A DNA stretch of 64,000 nucleotides from Chitinophaga rhizosphaerae (GTDB lineage Bacteria > Bacteroidota > Bacteroidia > Chitinophagales > Chitinophagaceae), in NCBI RefSeq assembly GCF_003958645.1, contig NZ_RXLO01000003.1, forward strand, positions 372,001 to 436,000, written 5' to 3'. The notes beneath the pieces were generated by a model, which worked only from the letters and a program-made list of their open reading frames with translations, had not been told where the DNA came from and did no database searches. Shown here piece by piece: positions 36,144 through 46,300 of the stretch; within the stretch, counting starts at the first letter, position 1; each line of letters begins with the position of its first letter. A program made the position numbers and the translations under genes.

Positions 36144-36175
36144 TTTGTCTAATTAGTAAGCTTGGTTTACCTTTG
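36144..36175 (+). promoter_or_regulatory. Promoter of efflux operon with embedded palindrome
   Basis: TTTG at 36144-36147, a 20-bp spacer, TACCTTTG at 36168-36175: exact TTTG/TAnnTTTG. The palindrome CTAATTAG (36149-36156) sits in the spacer, where a bound MarR dimer would exclude RNA polymerase. Confidence 0.65.
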
Positions 36176-36200
36176 TTGCCGATTTCGAAAAACACACACC

Positions 36201-37244
36201 ATGGAAACTGCACAGGCAAGTCCCCGCAGGGGCAAACTCGTGGCGAGGATCATCTTCATCGCCATCCTCATTCTCGGCGCCCTCTTCGGCATTAAACAAT
36301 GGTTGTATGCCCGGCATCACGAAACCACCGACAACGCCCAGGTAGAAGGGCACTCCGCCCCCGTGATCGCCCGGGTGGCCGGGTACGTGAAAGGACTGAA
36401 CGTCCAGGATTACGGTAACGTGAAGCTGCGCGATACGCTCGTTACGATCGACGACGAAGAATACCGCATCGCACTGCAACAGTCGGAGGCAGACGCACAG
36501 CAGGCCGCGGCCGACCTGGCCACCGCACGCGCCAATCTCGCTAACGCCAGCGCCGGCATCACCGTGGCGCAATCCAACGCACAGGTGGCGCTGGTACGGA
36601 AAGACAAATCTTCCGCCGACCTCCGCCGCGACCAGGCCCTGTTCGACGACCACGCCATCACCAACCGCCAGCTCGACGATACCAGGGCCATCAGCCTCAC
36701 CAACGACAAACAGTTCCAGGCCGCGCAGGACAATATTACCCTGGCGCGCTCGTCCGTCCAGGTAGCTGCCGCCAAGGTACAGCAGGCCGAGGCATTGCTG
36801 GCCGGTAAACAGGCGGCGGTTGAACAGGCGAAGCTGAAACTCGGCTATACGAACGTAACCGCCAACATCGCGGGCCGCATCGGTAAAAAGAACGTAGAGC
36901 CGGGCCAGTTCGTGCAGGCCGGGCAGAGCCTCTTCACTATCGTCGACGAAAACGGTTTTTACATCGTGGCCAACTTCAAGGAAACGCAGCTGGCGCACAT
37001 CGCGGTGGGCCAGGAAGCCGAAATTGAGGTAGACGGTTTCAGCGATCTCCACCTCAAAGGACATGTGGTCGCCATTTCCCGCGCAACAGGCGCTAAATTC
37101 TCCCTGTTGCCGCCCGATAATGCCACCGGCAACTTCGTGAAGATCGTTCAACGCGTTCCCGTTAAAATATCCATTGACAACGCCGACCAATACCTCGACC
37201 GCCTGCGCGCCGGCCTGAGCGTGGAAGTGGCTTTAAAATACTAA
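36201..37244 (+). CDS. EmrA-type membrane fusion protein
   Basis: 347-residue periplasmic adaptor that bridges an inner-membrane MFS pump and an outer-membrane channel. ATG at 36201 gives a short cytosolic stretch and one transmembrane helix (LVARIIFIAILILGALFGI). The HlyD/biotinyl-lipoyl half-motif TDNAQVEGHSAPVIARVAGY follows, then a long alpha-helical hairpin rich in Ala/Gln (about 85-195) and the second lipoyl half and beta barrel (NVTANIAGRIGKKNVEPGQF, IVDENGFYIVANFKETQ). First gene of the emrA-emrB-tolC operon; 4 bp gap to the pump gene. Confidence 0.94.
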   Translation: METAQASPRRGKLVARIIFIAILILGALFGIKQWLYARHHETTDNAQVEGHSAPVIARVAGYVKGLNVQDYGNVKLRDTLVTIDDEEYRIALQQSEADAQQAAADLATARANLANASAGITVAQSNAQVALVRKDKSSADLRRDQALFDDHAITNRQLDDTRAISLTNDKQFQAAQDNITLARSSVQVAAAKVQQAEALLAGKQAAVEQAKLKLGYTNVTANIAGRIGKKNVEPGQFVQAGQSLFTIVDENGFYIVANFKETQLAHIAVGQEAEIEVDGFSDLHLKGHVVAISRATGAKFSLLPPDNATGNFVKIVQRVPVKISIDNADQYLDRLRAGLSVEVALKY

Positions 37245-37248
37245 GGCA

Positions 37249-38829
37249 ATGACAGCGAAACCAAAAGGGCTCGCCAAATGGATCATTGTGGCCACGGTCA
37301 TCTCCGCTACCATGCTGGAGCTGATAGATACCACGATCGTGAACGTGGCGCTGTCGCAAATCAGCGGCAACCTCGGCGCCACGATCGAAGACGCCTCCTG
37401 GGTGATCACCGCGTACGCCATCGCCAACGTGATCGTGATCCCCATGACCGGGTTCCTTGCTTCCTATTTCGGGCGAAAAAACTATTATCTCACTTCCATC
37501 CTCATATTTACGTTCGCATCCTATATGTGCGGACAGTCGGGCAGTTTGTGGGAGCTCGTGGCCTGGCGCTTCGTCCAGGGCGTGGGGGGCGGTGCGCTGC
37601 TGAGCACTTCGCAGTCCATCCTCTTCGACACCTTCGAGGTTTACGAACGGCCCACGGCATCCGCCATCTTCGGTATGGGCGTGATCATCGGGCCCACGGT
37701 GGGGCCTACGCTCGGTGGGATCATCGTGGATAATTTCCACTGGTCGCTCATCTTCGACCTCAACGTTCCCATCGGCATCATCGCCGCCTTCCTCGTATTC
37801 TCGTTCATCGACAAGCAGCCCAACGAATACAACATCAACCGGAAAGCCATCAAGATCGATTATCCCGGCATTTTCCTGCTATGCGTCTGGGTCGGCAGTT
37901 TGCAATACATCCTGGAAAAGGGGCAGTCGGAAGACTGGTTTGCGGCCACGCACATCGTTGTGCTGACCGTGGCTGCGGCTGTGGCTTTCGTGCTGTTTAT
38001 CTGGTGGGAGCTGCGGACGGATGCGCCGGCCGTCAACCTGCATGTGCTTAAAAACCGGACGTTGGCCATCACCACGCTATTGACATTCATCATGGGGATG
38101 GGTATTTACTGTTCGATGTTCGTGTACCCGGTCTGGATGCAACGTGTAAACGGCTATACGCCTACGCTAACCGGTGAAAGCCTCTTCCCTGGGGCCATCA
38201 TGGCAGCTATTATGATGCCGATGGTCGGAAGGGCGATCCAGCGCGGCGTTCCGCCGAAATATCTCATCACGGGCGGCTTCCTGATCTTCGCGATTTTCTG
38301 CTTCTGGATGTCGACCGCCAGTCCGGACGCGGGCGAAATGTTCTTTTTCGTGCCGCTGTTGCTCCGGGGCATCGGCTCCGCGATGCTGAGCGTACCGCTG
38401 ACGAACCAGGCCGTTTCGGGGCTGTCGCCCAAAGAAATGCCGCAGGGCATCGCCATCAACAACATGCTTCGCCAGCTGGGCGGCTCTTTCGGCATCGCGT
38501 TCATGAATACCTACGTGGCGCGCCAGTACATGGAGCACCGCACGCAGCTGTTGCCGTATGTGGGGCCGGAAAGCGCCACTGCCACGGAACGCATCCAGCA
38601 ATTGAGCAACGCCATGGTGGCCAAAGGCATGACGCTCGACCAGGCCAGGCACGCCAGTCTTTCCCTGCTCGACGCCGTTGTGACCAAACAGGCTTACATC
38701 TTAACATACCTCGACGCCTTCCGCATCGTGGGCATCTTCTTCGTATGCGTGCTCCCGCTGATGCTGTTCGTGAAGAAAAGGAACCTCAGCGCAGACGCCA
38801 TGAAGGAAGCGGCGGAACATGCGCATTGA
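37249..38829 (+). CDS. DHA2-family (EmrB-type) MFS drug efflux transporter
   Basis: 526-residue inner-membrane proton antiporter with about 14 transmembrane helices. Motifs include LELIDTTIVNVALSQISGNL (helix 1, DHA2 motif), GFLASYFGRKNYYLTS (loop 2-3), the motif C region GVIIGPTVGPTLGGIIVDNF and WSLIFDLNVPIGIIAAFLV. The length and 14-helix pattern match EmrB/QacA-like pumps rather than 12-helix DHA1 ones. It is between emrA-like and tolC-like genes, giving a full tripartite system across both membranes. The substrates are unknown. Confidence 0.95.
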   Translation: MTAKPKGLAKWIIVATVISATMLELIDTTIVNVALSQISGNLGATIEDASWVITAYAIANVIVIPMTGFLASYFGRKNYYLTSILIFTFASYMCGQSGSLWELVAWRFVQGVGGGALLSTSQSILFDTFEVYERPTASAIFGMGVIIGPTVGPTLGGIIVDNFHWSLIFDLNVPIGIIAAFLVFSFIDKQPNEYNINRKAIKIDYPGIFLLCVWVGSLQYILEKGQSEDWFAATHIVVLTVAAAVAFVLFIWWELRTDAPAVNLHVLKNRTLAITTLLTFIMGMGIYCSMFVYPVWMQRVNGYTPTLTGESLFPGAIMAAIMMPMVGRAIQRGVPPKYLITGGFLIFAIFCFWMSTASPDAGEMFFFVPLLLRGIGSAMLSVPLTNQAVSGLSPKEMPQGIAINNMLRQLGGSFGIAFMNTYVARQYMEHRTQLLPYVGPESATATERIQQLSNAMVAKGMTLDQARHASLSLLDAVVTKQAYILTYLDAFRIVGIFFVCVLPLMLFVKKRNLSADAMKEAAEHAH

Positions 38830-38847
38830 TATAAAAACACACAAGTC

Positions 38848-40122
38848 ATGAAAAAAGCACTGATCATCATATTGAGTTGCACGGCCACGGGGGCTTTCGC
38901 ACAGTCGGCGCCCGCCGGGCTGAAGTCGCTCGTTCAGCAGTCGTTCAGCCATTTCACGCAAATCAGGGCGATGGAAACGCAGCAGCGCATCGCGGCCGAC
39001 CAAACCACGCTGGCCAAAGCCAGCCGCCTGCCCGAAGTAAGCGGCAGCGCCAGCTACAGCCATGTGTACCCCGTTCCCAAAGTACAACTGCCCGGCAGCG
39101 ATTTCAAATTCCAGCCCGTGCCGTCCGAAAACATCAACGCCGGCGTGGAAGCGCGGCAATTGCTGCTCGATTTCGGAAAATCCGGCAGCCAGATCAAAAA
39201 ATCCGCCGCACAGGCCGGGCTCCTCGGCGTGCAAACCGCCGAAGCCCGCGAAGAGCTGGCGTACCAGGTGGCAAACGTCTACATGAACATCGCCTTCCTG
39301 CAAGACAATATCGCCGTGCAGGACGCCAACATCCGCCTGCTCGAAGAAACCGGGGCCATGGTGGAAAACAAGCTGAAGCACGGAGACGCCATCGATCTCG
39401 ACCTTATCAATACCCGCGTGAAACTCGAATCCTACCGCAATAAGAAGGTCGATTTCACCAATTCCCTCCGGAAACAGATCGCCGCGCTCGAATACCTGAC
39501 CGGTGAACATCTCCGGGATTCGGTGCATTCCGATTTCGCCTGGGCCGTTCCGCCCGCTGCCGGCGATTTCGAGCACAATGCTACCATGCGCACGTCGCTG
39601 GAAAAGGAAAAAGTAGCGGAAACAGGAATAGAACTGGCGAAGGCGCAATACAAACCGAGCCTGTTCCTCAACGCGGGAACGGGTTTCAAAAACGGTTACC
39701 TGCCCGAGATCACCACGCCCAAATTCAATTACTATGCGGGCGTGAGCCTTTCGGTGCCGATCTATAACGGAAAAAAACTCCGCACGCAGGAACATATCGC
39801 CGCCACCGAAGCGGCAATCGCGAAACTGAACACGCAGGATGTGAAAGAAGTCCTGCAAAAAGAAGCCGCCCAGCAGCATGCGGATGTTGTTGCGGGGCGC
39901 GACAGGCTCCAGACGGCCGAAGTGCTGCTGGAACAGGCGAACAAAGCCCTTACGCTGGCGAAAAGCCGCTATCGCAACGGCGTCATCACTTACCTCGATC
40001 TGCAAAACGCACAAACTTCGCTCCTCGAAGCGCAACTCTCCAAAATCCAGTACCAGTACCAGTTGTCGCTGGCGGGCCTGGAGCTGATGCACCTCAGCGG
40101 ACAAGAATTTTGGAAACAATAA
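38848..40122 (+). CDS. TolC-family outer-membrane efflux channel
   Basis: 424-residue outer-membrane factor that completes the tripartite pump. Signal peptide MKKALIIILSCTATGAFAQ. Two structural repeats of long helices flank short beta segments (SGSASYSHVYPVPKVQLPG; KPSLFLNAGTGFKNGYLPEI), as expected for the TolC hairpin trimer. Starts 18 bp after the pump gene and is followed by a strong bidirectional terminator. It has no extra domains and is slightly shorter than E. coli TolC (about 470 mature residues). Confidence 0.94.
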   Translation: MKKALIIILSCTATGAFAQSAPAGLKSLVQQSFSHFTQIRAMETQQRIAADQTTLAKASRLPEVSGSASYSHVYPVPKVQLPGSDFKFQPVPSENINAGVEARQLLLDFGKSGSQIKKSAAQAGLLGVQTAEAREELAYQVANVYMNIAFLQDNIAVQDANIRLLEETGAMVENKLKHGDAIDLDLINTRVKLESYRNKKVDFTNSLRKQIAALEYLTGEHLRDSVHSDFAWAVPPAAGDFEHNATMRTSLEKEKVAETGIELAKAQYKPSLFLNAGTGFKNGYLPEITTPKFNYYAGVSLSVPIYNGKKLRTQEHIAATEAAIAKLNTQDVKEVLQKEAAQQHADVVAGRDRLQTAEVLLEQANKALTLAKSRYRNGVITYLDLQNAQTSLLEAQLSKIQYQYQLSLAGLELMHLSGQEFWKQ

Positions 40123-40160
40123 CCATTGACTGGTTTTGTTTTCGTAGTGCGTGTTTAAAT

Positions 40161-40199
40161 AAAAAGGCCCGGTCTTTCGAAGACCGGGCTATTTTTTAT
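40161..40199. terminator. Bidirectional terminator between tolC-like and uxuA genes
   Basis: GCCCGGTCTT pairs with AAGACCGGGC around TCG; flanked by AAAAA upstream and TTTTTT downstream, so it serves both converging transcripts. Confidence 0.9.
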
Positions 40200-40218
40200 T
40201 CGAAAAACGGATATCGGA

Positions 40219-41373
40219 TTACTTTCCCGCGATGCCCATTTCGAGGCCGCGCAGTTCCGCGAGCCCGCGAAGGCGGCCGATGGCGCTGTATCCGGGATTG
40301 GTTTTCTTGTTGAGGTCGTCCAGCATCTGGTGGCCATGGTCCGGCCTCATGGGAATGGAAACGCCCCTGCGCTTCATCACGCCGAGAATGCTTTTCACGA
40401 CGCTGTACATGTCTACATCGCCTTCGAGGTGATTGGCTTCGTAGAAATTGCCGAGCGCGTCGCGCTTGGTGGAGCGGAGGTGGAGGAAGTGGATGTGCTC
40501 TCCGAGGCGGTCGATCATGCCGGGCAGGTCGTTATCCGGCCGCACGCCGTAAGAACCGGTACAGAAGCAAAGTCCGTTGGAAGGAGACACGATGGTAGCC
40601 AGTAGTTCGCGCGCATCCTGTTCGGTGCTCACTACGCGGGGCAGGCCGAGGATGGGGTAGGGAGGATCGTCTGGATGGATGGCCAGTTTCACGCCTGCTT
40701 CTTCGGCTACCGGCACGATCTGCTGGAGGAAGTAGAACAGGTGCAGTTTGAGCTTGATGGCGTCGATGTCTTTGTATTTGTCCAGCGCCTGCTGGAACAG
40801 TTCGAGGGTGAAGCTTTCTTCGGAACCGGGGAGCCCGGCGATGATGTTTCGCTGCAGGAGGGCTTTTTCGTCTTCCGTCATGCTGTCGAACTGCTCTTTG
40901 GCGCGGGAGATTTCCTCTTCGGGATAATCGTTTTCGGCGCCGGGGCGTTGCAGCATGAAGAGGTCGAATGCCATGAACTGGGCTTTATCGAACCGGAGGG
41001 CTTTGGAACCGTCTTCGAGGGTATAGGCCAGGTCGGTGCGGGTCCAGTCCAGCACGGGCATGAAATTATATGTAACGGTGTAAATACCGCATGCCGCGAG
41101 GTTGCGGATGGATTGCTGGTAGTTTTTGATATAGTCCTTGAAGCGCCCGGTTTGTGTTTTGATGTCTTCATGCACGGGTACGCTTTCCACTACAGACCAG
41201 GTGAGGCCAGCGGCTTCGATTTCCTGTTTGCGCTGCATGATCTCTTCTTTAGACCATACGGTGCCGTTAGGTATGTGATGAAGGGCCGTAACGATACCGG
41301 TGGCGCCGGCTTGCCGGATGTCTGAAAGGCTCACGGGATCTTTGGGTCCGAACCACCGCCAGGTCTGTTCCAT
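40219..41373 (-). CDS. uxuA: Mannonate dehydratase
   Basis: Converts D-mannonate to 2-keto-3-deoxygluconate in hexuronate catabolism. I take the start as the ATG at 41373 ([20 protein letters not shown]), where the family normally begins; an ATG 3 codons upstream is also possible. Motifs: [17 protein letters not shown] at the N-terminus, [18 protein letters not shown] with the metal-binding His, [14 protein letters not shown] with a Cys ligand, HFLHLRS and PMRPDHGHQ. 384 residues, the normal length. The gene lies 82 bp downstream of a glycerate kinase gene on the same strand. It links the window to uronate use. Confidence 0.95.
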   Translation of the reverse strand: MEQTWRWFGPKDPVSLSDIRQAGATGIVTALHHIPNGTVWSKEEIMQRKQEIEAAGLTWSVVESVPVHEDIKTQTGRFKDYIKNYQQSIRNLAACGIYTVTYNFMPVLDWTRTDLAYTLEDGSKALRFDKAQFMAFDLFMLQRPGAENDYPEEEISRAKEQFDSMTEDEKALLQRNIIAGLPGSEESFTLELFQQALDKYKDIDAIKLKLHLFYFLQQIVPVAEEAGVKLAIHPDDPPYPILGLPRVVSTEQDARELLATIVSPSNGLCFCTGSYGVRPDNDLPGMIDRLGEHIHFLHLRSTKRDALGNFYEANHLEGDVDMYSVVKSILGVMKRRGVSIPMRPDHGHQMLDDLNKKTNPGYSAIGRLRGLAELRGLEMGIAGK

Positions 41374-41455
41374 TCTCAGCATAAACTTTCGATTTTTTTA
41401 GTTTCCCAAAATTAGCATTACGAACCAGATAAGCAAATTTCCGGCGAGGAAAATG

Positions 41456-42727
41456 TCAATCGTTTGCAATGCCTTGTACGAGTATGACGGCGAGGTCCAT
41501 CACATTGGTATTGGTGGGGCCGGTCCGGATGTGTGTATGGGTTTGATGGAAATAATGCCAGCTGTCGTTGTTCTCCAGGAAAGGCAAAGGGTCGGGCCCT
41601 TGCGCGAGCGTTTCCGCGTCGATGACGGCGCCTGCGGCGTCTGTAGGCCCGTCGATCCCGTCGGTGCCGGCTGAAAGGAACGTGATCCGCGGATGGTCTT
41701 TGATCAGCAGGCCTGCCGCCAGCGCCAGTTCCTGGTTGCGGCCGCCGAGCCCGTTCCCGGTCACCTGCACGGTGGATTCCCCGCCGGCCAGGAGGCACGC
41801 GGGGAAAGGGCCTTTGTACGATAACGCGGCTTTCACCAGTTCGGCCGCCAGGTCGCGGGCTTTACCGGTGGCGTGGTCGGTTAGGATGTGGGCATGATAG
41901 CCCAGTTCATCCGCTTGCTGGGCCGCTGCTTCGAGCGCAATGCGGTTGCTGGCGGCCAGTACGTGCGTGGCGTTCGGCAATTCGCCGGGGCGCGCGGTTT
42001 CGGGGATAAGGCCGGCTTCTCCCTGTTCGAGGTGTGCCAGGATGCCGGCAGCCACGCGGTCGCGGAGTTGATATTTATCGATGATGGCCAGTGCATCGGC
42101 AAACGTAGTGTGGTCGGCCACGGTAGGCCCGGAACCGATCACCGCGGGGTCGTTGCCCGGCACGTCGGATAATATGATGGAATGCACGCTGGCAGGATGG
42201 ATGGCCCTCGCCAGCTGGCCGCCCTTGATGGCGGAAAGGTGTTTGCGCACGGTGTTCATCTCCGCGATATCGGCCCCGCTGTTCAGCAGGAGCTGGAATG
42301 CATGTTGCAGCTCTTCCATGGAAGCGCCGGGCGGCACGTCGGCCAGCAGGGCGGAAGCGCCGCCGGATAGCAGGAAAACCACATGGTCTTCCGGATTAAG
42401 GCCCGCTGCGAGTTGCAGCATGGTAGTGCCGGCGATGAGGCTGTTGATATCGGGGACGGGGTGCCCCGCAACGATGAGCCCGGTTTTTTGCAGGGGAACG
42501 TCCGGCAAATGGCTGGATACGGCGAAACCCCGGTTCAGCCGCTCTCCCAGGATGCGCTCGGCCTCAAATGCCATGGCTGCGGCGGCTTTACCGGCAGCCA
42601 GCAGGAAAATGCGGCCATCGCCCGGTGGAGGGGAAGGCAGGTGAAGAGGAACGAAGTGCCGCGGCTGAACGGCCGATACGGCATGGAGAAAAATGGTTTC
42701 CGCGTCGCGTCTTGCGGCGGCACTCAT
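41456..42727 (-). CDS. Glycerate 2-kinase, MOFRL/GckA family
   Basis: 423-residue enzyme that phosphorylates D-glycerate, usually to 2-phosphoglycerate, for entry into glycolysis. Family blocks: LLAAGKAAAAMA, VAGHPVPDINSL, FLLSGGASALLADVPPG, TVRKHLSAIKGGQLA, SDVPGNDPAVIGSGPT, and the C-terminal MOFRL part GNGLGGRNQELALAAGL and AGTDGIDGPTDAAGAV. The start overlaps the stop of the Spy-like gene by ATGA, so translation is coupled. It precedes uxuA on the strand (82-bp gap), consistent with a uronate or glycerate catabolic cluster. Confidence 0.94.
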   Translation of the reverse strand: MSAAARRDAETIFLHAVSAVQPRHFVPLHLPSPPPGDGRIFLLAAGKAAAAMAFEAERILGERLNRGFAVSSHLPDVPLQKTGLIVAGHPVPDINSLIAGTTMLQLAAGLNPEDHVVFLLSGGASALLADVPPGASMEELQHAFQLLLNSGADIAEMNTVRKHLSAIKGGQLARAIHPASVHSIILSDVPGNDPAVIGSGPTVADHTTFADALAIIDKYQLRDRVAAGILAHLEQGEAGLIPETARPGELPNATHVLAASNRIALEAAAQQADELGYHAHILTDHATGKARDLAAELVKAALSYKGPFPACLLAGGESTVQVTGNGLGGRNQELALAAGLLIKDHPRITFLSAGTDGIDGPTDAAGAVIDAETLAQGPDPLPFLENNDSWHYFHQTHTHIRTGPTNTNVMDLAVILVQGIAND

Positions 42728-43149
42728 CCGGCGGCGGTTTTGCGCGCTTCTTTCTTGTCTTGCTTACGGTCCATCTTCTTTTCCATATCCGCTTTCTTCT
42801 TCAATTCCCAATCGTTCCATTTTTTGTATTGCGCTGGACTGAGCACTTCCCGGAAACGGCGGTTACGGTCGCTGTCGAGCTCCTCGTACCGCTGCATGCG
42901 CTGGCGGGCGCTGAGCGTGGTGTTTTTCTTCGCGGCATCCCGTTTCCGGGCAATGTCTTCGTTGATGTCGTAAATAGCCTTCCGCTGGTCTTTGGTGAGG
43001 GCCAGTTCGCGGTAGAGCTTGTCGCTCATCTTGTCTGCCTTGCCTGCAGCATCCCAGCGGTGGCCGCGGGCGTGCGTCGAATCCTGGGCCTGTGCGGCGA
43101 ACGTGAGCGCCGCAAACAGTACCGTCATGAGCCAAATCTTGTTTTTCAT
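42724..43149 (-). CDS. Spy/CpxP-like small periplasmic protein
   Basis: 141 residues. ATG at 43149 gives signal peptide MKNKIWLMTVLFAALTFAAQAQ; a longer frame upstream lacks a credible leader. The mature protein is highly charged and helical with LTXXQ-like segments (ELALTKDQRKAIYDINEDIA, EVLSPAQYKKWNDWELKKK), as in periplasmic stress chaperones Spy/CpxP and their Bacteroidota relatives. The C-terminal tail is Lys-rich. Coupled to glycerate kinase by a 4-bp overlap, which is functionally odd. It is divergent from the amidohydrolase operon. Confidence 0.75.
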   Translation of the reverse strand: MKNKIWLMTVLFAALTFAAQAQDSTHARGHRWDAAGKADKMSDKLYRELALTKDQRKAIYDINEDIARKRDAAKKNTTLSARQRMQRYEELDSDRNRRFREVLSPAQYKKWNDWELKKKADMEKKMDRKQDKKEARKTAAG

Positions 43150-43350
43150 ATATTGATGCCGTGTGTTGATACCTGAAAGATACCGCTCGTAAAAATTTAT
43201 TCCAAAATAGTAGGTTCCGCGGTCAATCATTTATTAAATTTAACACTTGTAGCTGTATAGTTACCTGGTCGCCGTGCTTTTTCCAGATCTATCCTGTGCC
43301 GGTGCGTGTCGTATTCAGCCAACATCTAAACGTATCTTAATCAACCTGCC

Positions 43351-46300
43351 ATGAAAGCAAGTAAATTTCCTGCCGGCGCACCCATGCCGGAGCCGGGGAT
43401 GCCGCATCGCCGCCACATTTTAACGCGGTGGGCCATCGGCGCAGTATGCGGCCTGTCGGCTTTATTGCCGGCCGCGGGCGCACTGGGCCAGCAGACCTTC
43501 CCCGTCAACGGCGTGGCCGAGCCCCGGGAAGGCTGTTACGCCTTTACCCATGCCACCATCGTTAAAGACGCGAAAACGACTTTGAAAGACGCAACCCTCG
43601 TTATCCGCGACGGAAAGATCGTTGCCGCAGGCCCCGGTGCCGCGGTGCCGAAAGACGCCGTGGTGGTCGATTGCCAGGGGAAGTTCATCTACCCCTCGTT
43701 CATCGACATCTACAGCGATTACGGGATGCCCTCCAACCAGCGGGGCGGATCCGGCCGCGGATCGCAGCAATTCATCTCCGCCACCAAAGGCGCCTATAAC
43801 TGGAACCAGTCCATCAAACCGGAAGTGAACGCCGCACAGCTTTTCGGGGCGGATGCCGGCAAAGCCGAAACACTCCGTGGACAAGGGTTCGGCGCCGTTC
43901 TTACCCATCAGAAAGACGGTATCGCCCGCGGGACCGGCGCACTGGTAAGCCTCGCATCCGACCGCGAAAACAAAACCATCCTCCGCGAAAAAGTGTCCTC
44001 GCATTACTCCTTCGATAAAGGCTCCTCCACGCAGGATTACCCCAGCTCCCTCATGGGCGCCATCGCGCTGCTGCGCCAGCAGTACCTCGACGCGCAATGG
44101 TACAAGGGCAACCCCGCCGCAGAAGGCGTCAATCTCAGCCTCCAGGCCTGGAACGACCAGCAGCAACTCGTCCAGATTTTCGATGCCGGCGATAAATGGA
44201 ACGCGCTCCGGGCAGACAGGATCGGCGACGAATTCGGCGTGCAATACGTGATCAGGGCCGGCGGCAATGAATATCAACGCATGCCGGAAATGCTCGCATC
44301 AAAGGCGCAGTTCATCCTGCCCCTGAACTTCCCCGCCGCCATGGACGTGGAAGATCCGGCAGACGCGCGCTTCGTGGCGCTGGCAGATATGAAGCACTGG
44401 GAACTGGCATCCACCAACCCCGCGGCATTCGAAAAGGCAGGCATTCCTTTCGCATTGACGGCCGCCGATCTGAAAGACGCGAAATCCTTCTTCACCAATC
44501 TCCGCAAAGCGATCGACAACGGCCTGTCCGAACAAAAAGCACTGGAAGCCCTCACGCAAACGCCCGCCGCCATCCTCAAAGCGTCCGACAAACTCGGCTC
44601 GCTCGACGCCGGCAAACTGGCCAACTTCCTCATCGCCTCGGGTCCGATTTTCGACGAAAGCACCATCCTGTACCAAAACTGGGTGCAGGGGAATAAATAC
44701 CAGCTGAAAGACGAAGGCTGGAGCGACATTCGCGGGAAATACAACATCGTGCTGACGTATCCCAACAGTTCCGCAACATATCCTGCTGAAATCAAGGGAT
44801 CGCCGGCATCGCCGTCTATCGTCAACAAAGACACCATTCCCGGCAAGATCGAAGTAGCAGGCCCGCTCGTGACGATCGTTCTTAACATCACGAAAGATAA
44901 TACCCGCCAAATCCGCCTCAGTGGCGCTATCCGCTTCATGCAGGGCGCAATGGCCACCATGCGTGGCTCGGGTGTGGATGATAAAGGCGTGCCCGTGAAC
45001 TGGGAGGCCGTTCAAACCGCCACCCATGTAGCAAAGGCAGATACGGCCAAAAAGAAAACACCGGAAGCGCCGGGTAAAATCTATTATCCGTTCGTGGGAT
45101 ATGGATTCGAGGAAATGCCGAAGCAGCAGGACATACTTATCCGCAACGCCACGGTTTGGACGAACGAGAAAGAAGGGAAGATCGAAGGGACGGATGTGCT
45201 GATCCGCAACGGCAAGATCGCGCAGATCGGCAAAGGCCTCGCCGCCGGGAGCGCCCGCGTGATCGACGGTACCGGCAAACATCTTACCCCGGGTATTCTC
45301 GACGAGCATTCGCATATCGCGATCAGCCGCGGCGTAAACGAAGGAACGCAATCCGTTACCGCGGAAGTGCGCATCGCAGACGTGGTGAACCCGGACGATG
45401 TGAATATCTACCGTCAGTTGTCCGGCGGCGTAACGGCGTCGCACCTGCTGCACGGTTCCGCCAATACCATCGGCGGCCAAAGCCAGCTGATCAAGCTGCG
45501 CTGGGGCGCGAACGCGGAAGACCTCAAATTCGCGGGGACCGACGGTTTTATCAAATTCGCACTGGGCGAGAACGTGAAGCAGTCGAACTGGAACCTCCCC
45601 GCCCGCGTGCGTTTCCCGCAGACGCGTATGGGGGTGGAACAGGTGCTGGTGGATGCGTTCACCCGCGCAAGGGATTACGAGAAAGCCGGTCCAGACAAGC
45701 GCCGCGACCTCGAGTTGGACGCGCTCGTGGAAATCCTCAATAAGAAACGTTTCGTGACCTGCCACTCTTACGTTCAGAGTGAAATCAACATGTTGATGAA
45801 AGTGGCCGATCGCTTCAATTTCAACATCAATACCTTCACGCACATCCTGGAAGGTTATAAAGTGGCCGACAAGATGAAGGCGCATGGGGCCGGTGGTTCT
45901 ACTTTCGCCGACTGGTGGACTTATAAAATGGAGGTGATAGACGCCATTCCGCAGAATGCCACCATTATGCAACGTGTGGGCGTTACCACGGCGATCAATT
46001 CCGACGACGCCGAAATGGCCCGCCGCCTCAACCAGGAAGCCGCCAAAAGCGTGAAATATGGTGGGATGGAAGAAGAGCTCGCCCTGAAAATGGTGACGCT
46101 GCATCCCGCGCAACTCCTCCACGTTTCCGATCGCATCGGCAGCATCAAAGCCGGAAAAGACGCCGATGTGGTGCTTTGGAGCGATCATCCGCTCAGTATC
46201 TACGCGAAAGCCGAACAAACGATCGTAGACGGTATCGTTTACTTCGACCGTTCCCGCGACCTCGAGCTGCGCGCCCGGATAGCAGGTGAGCGTAACCGGC

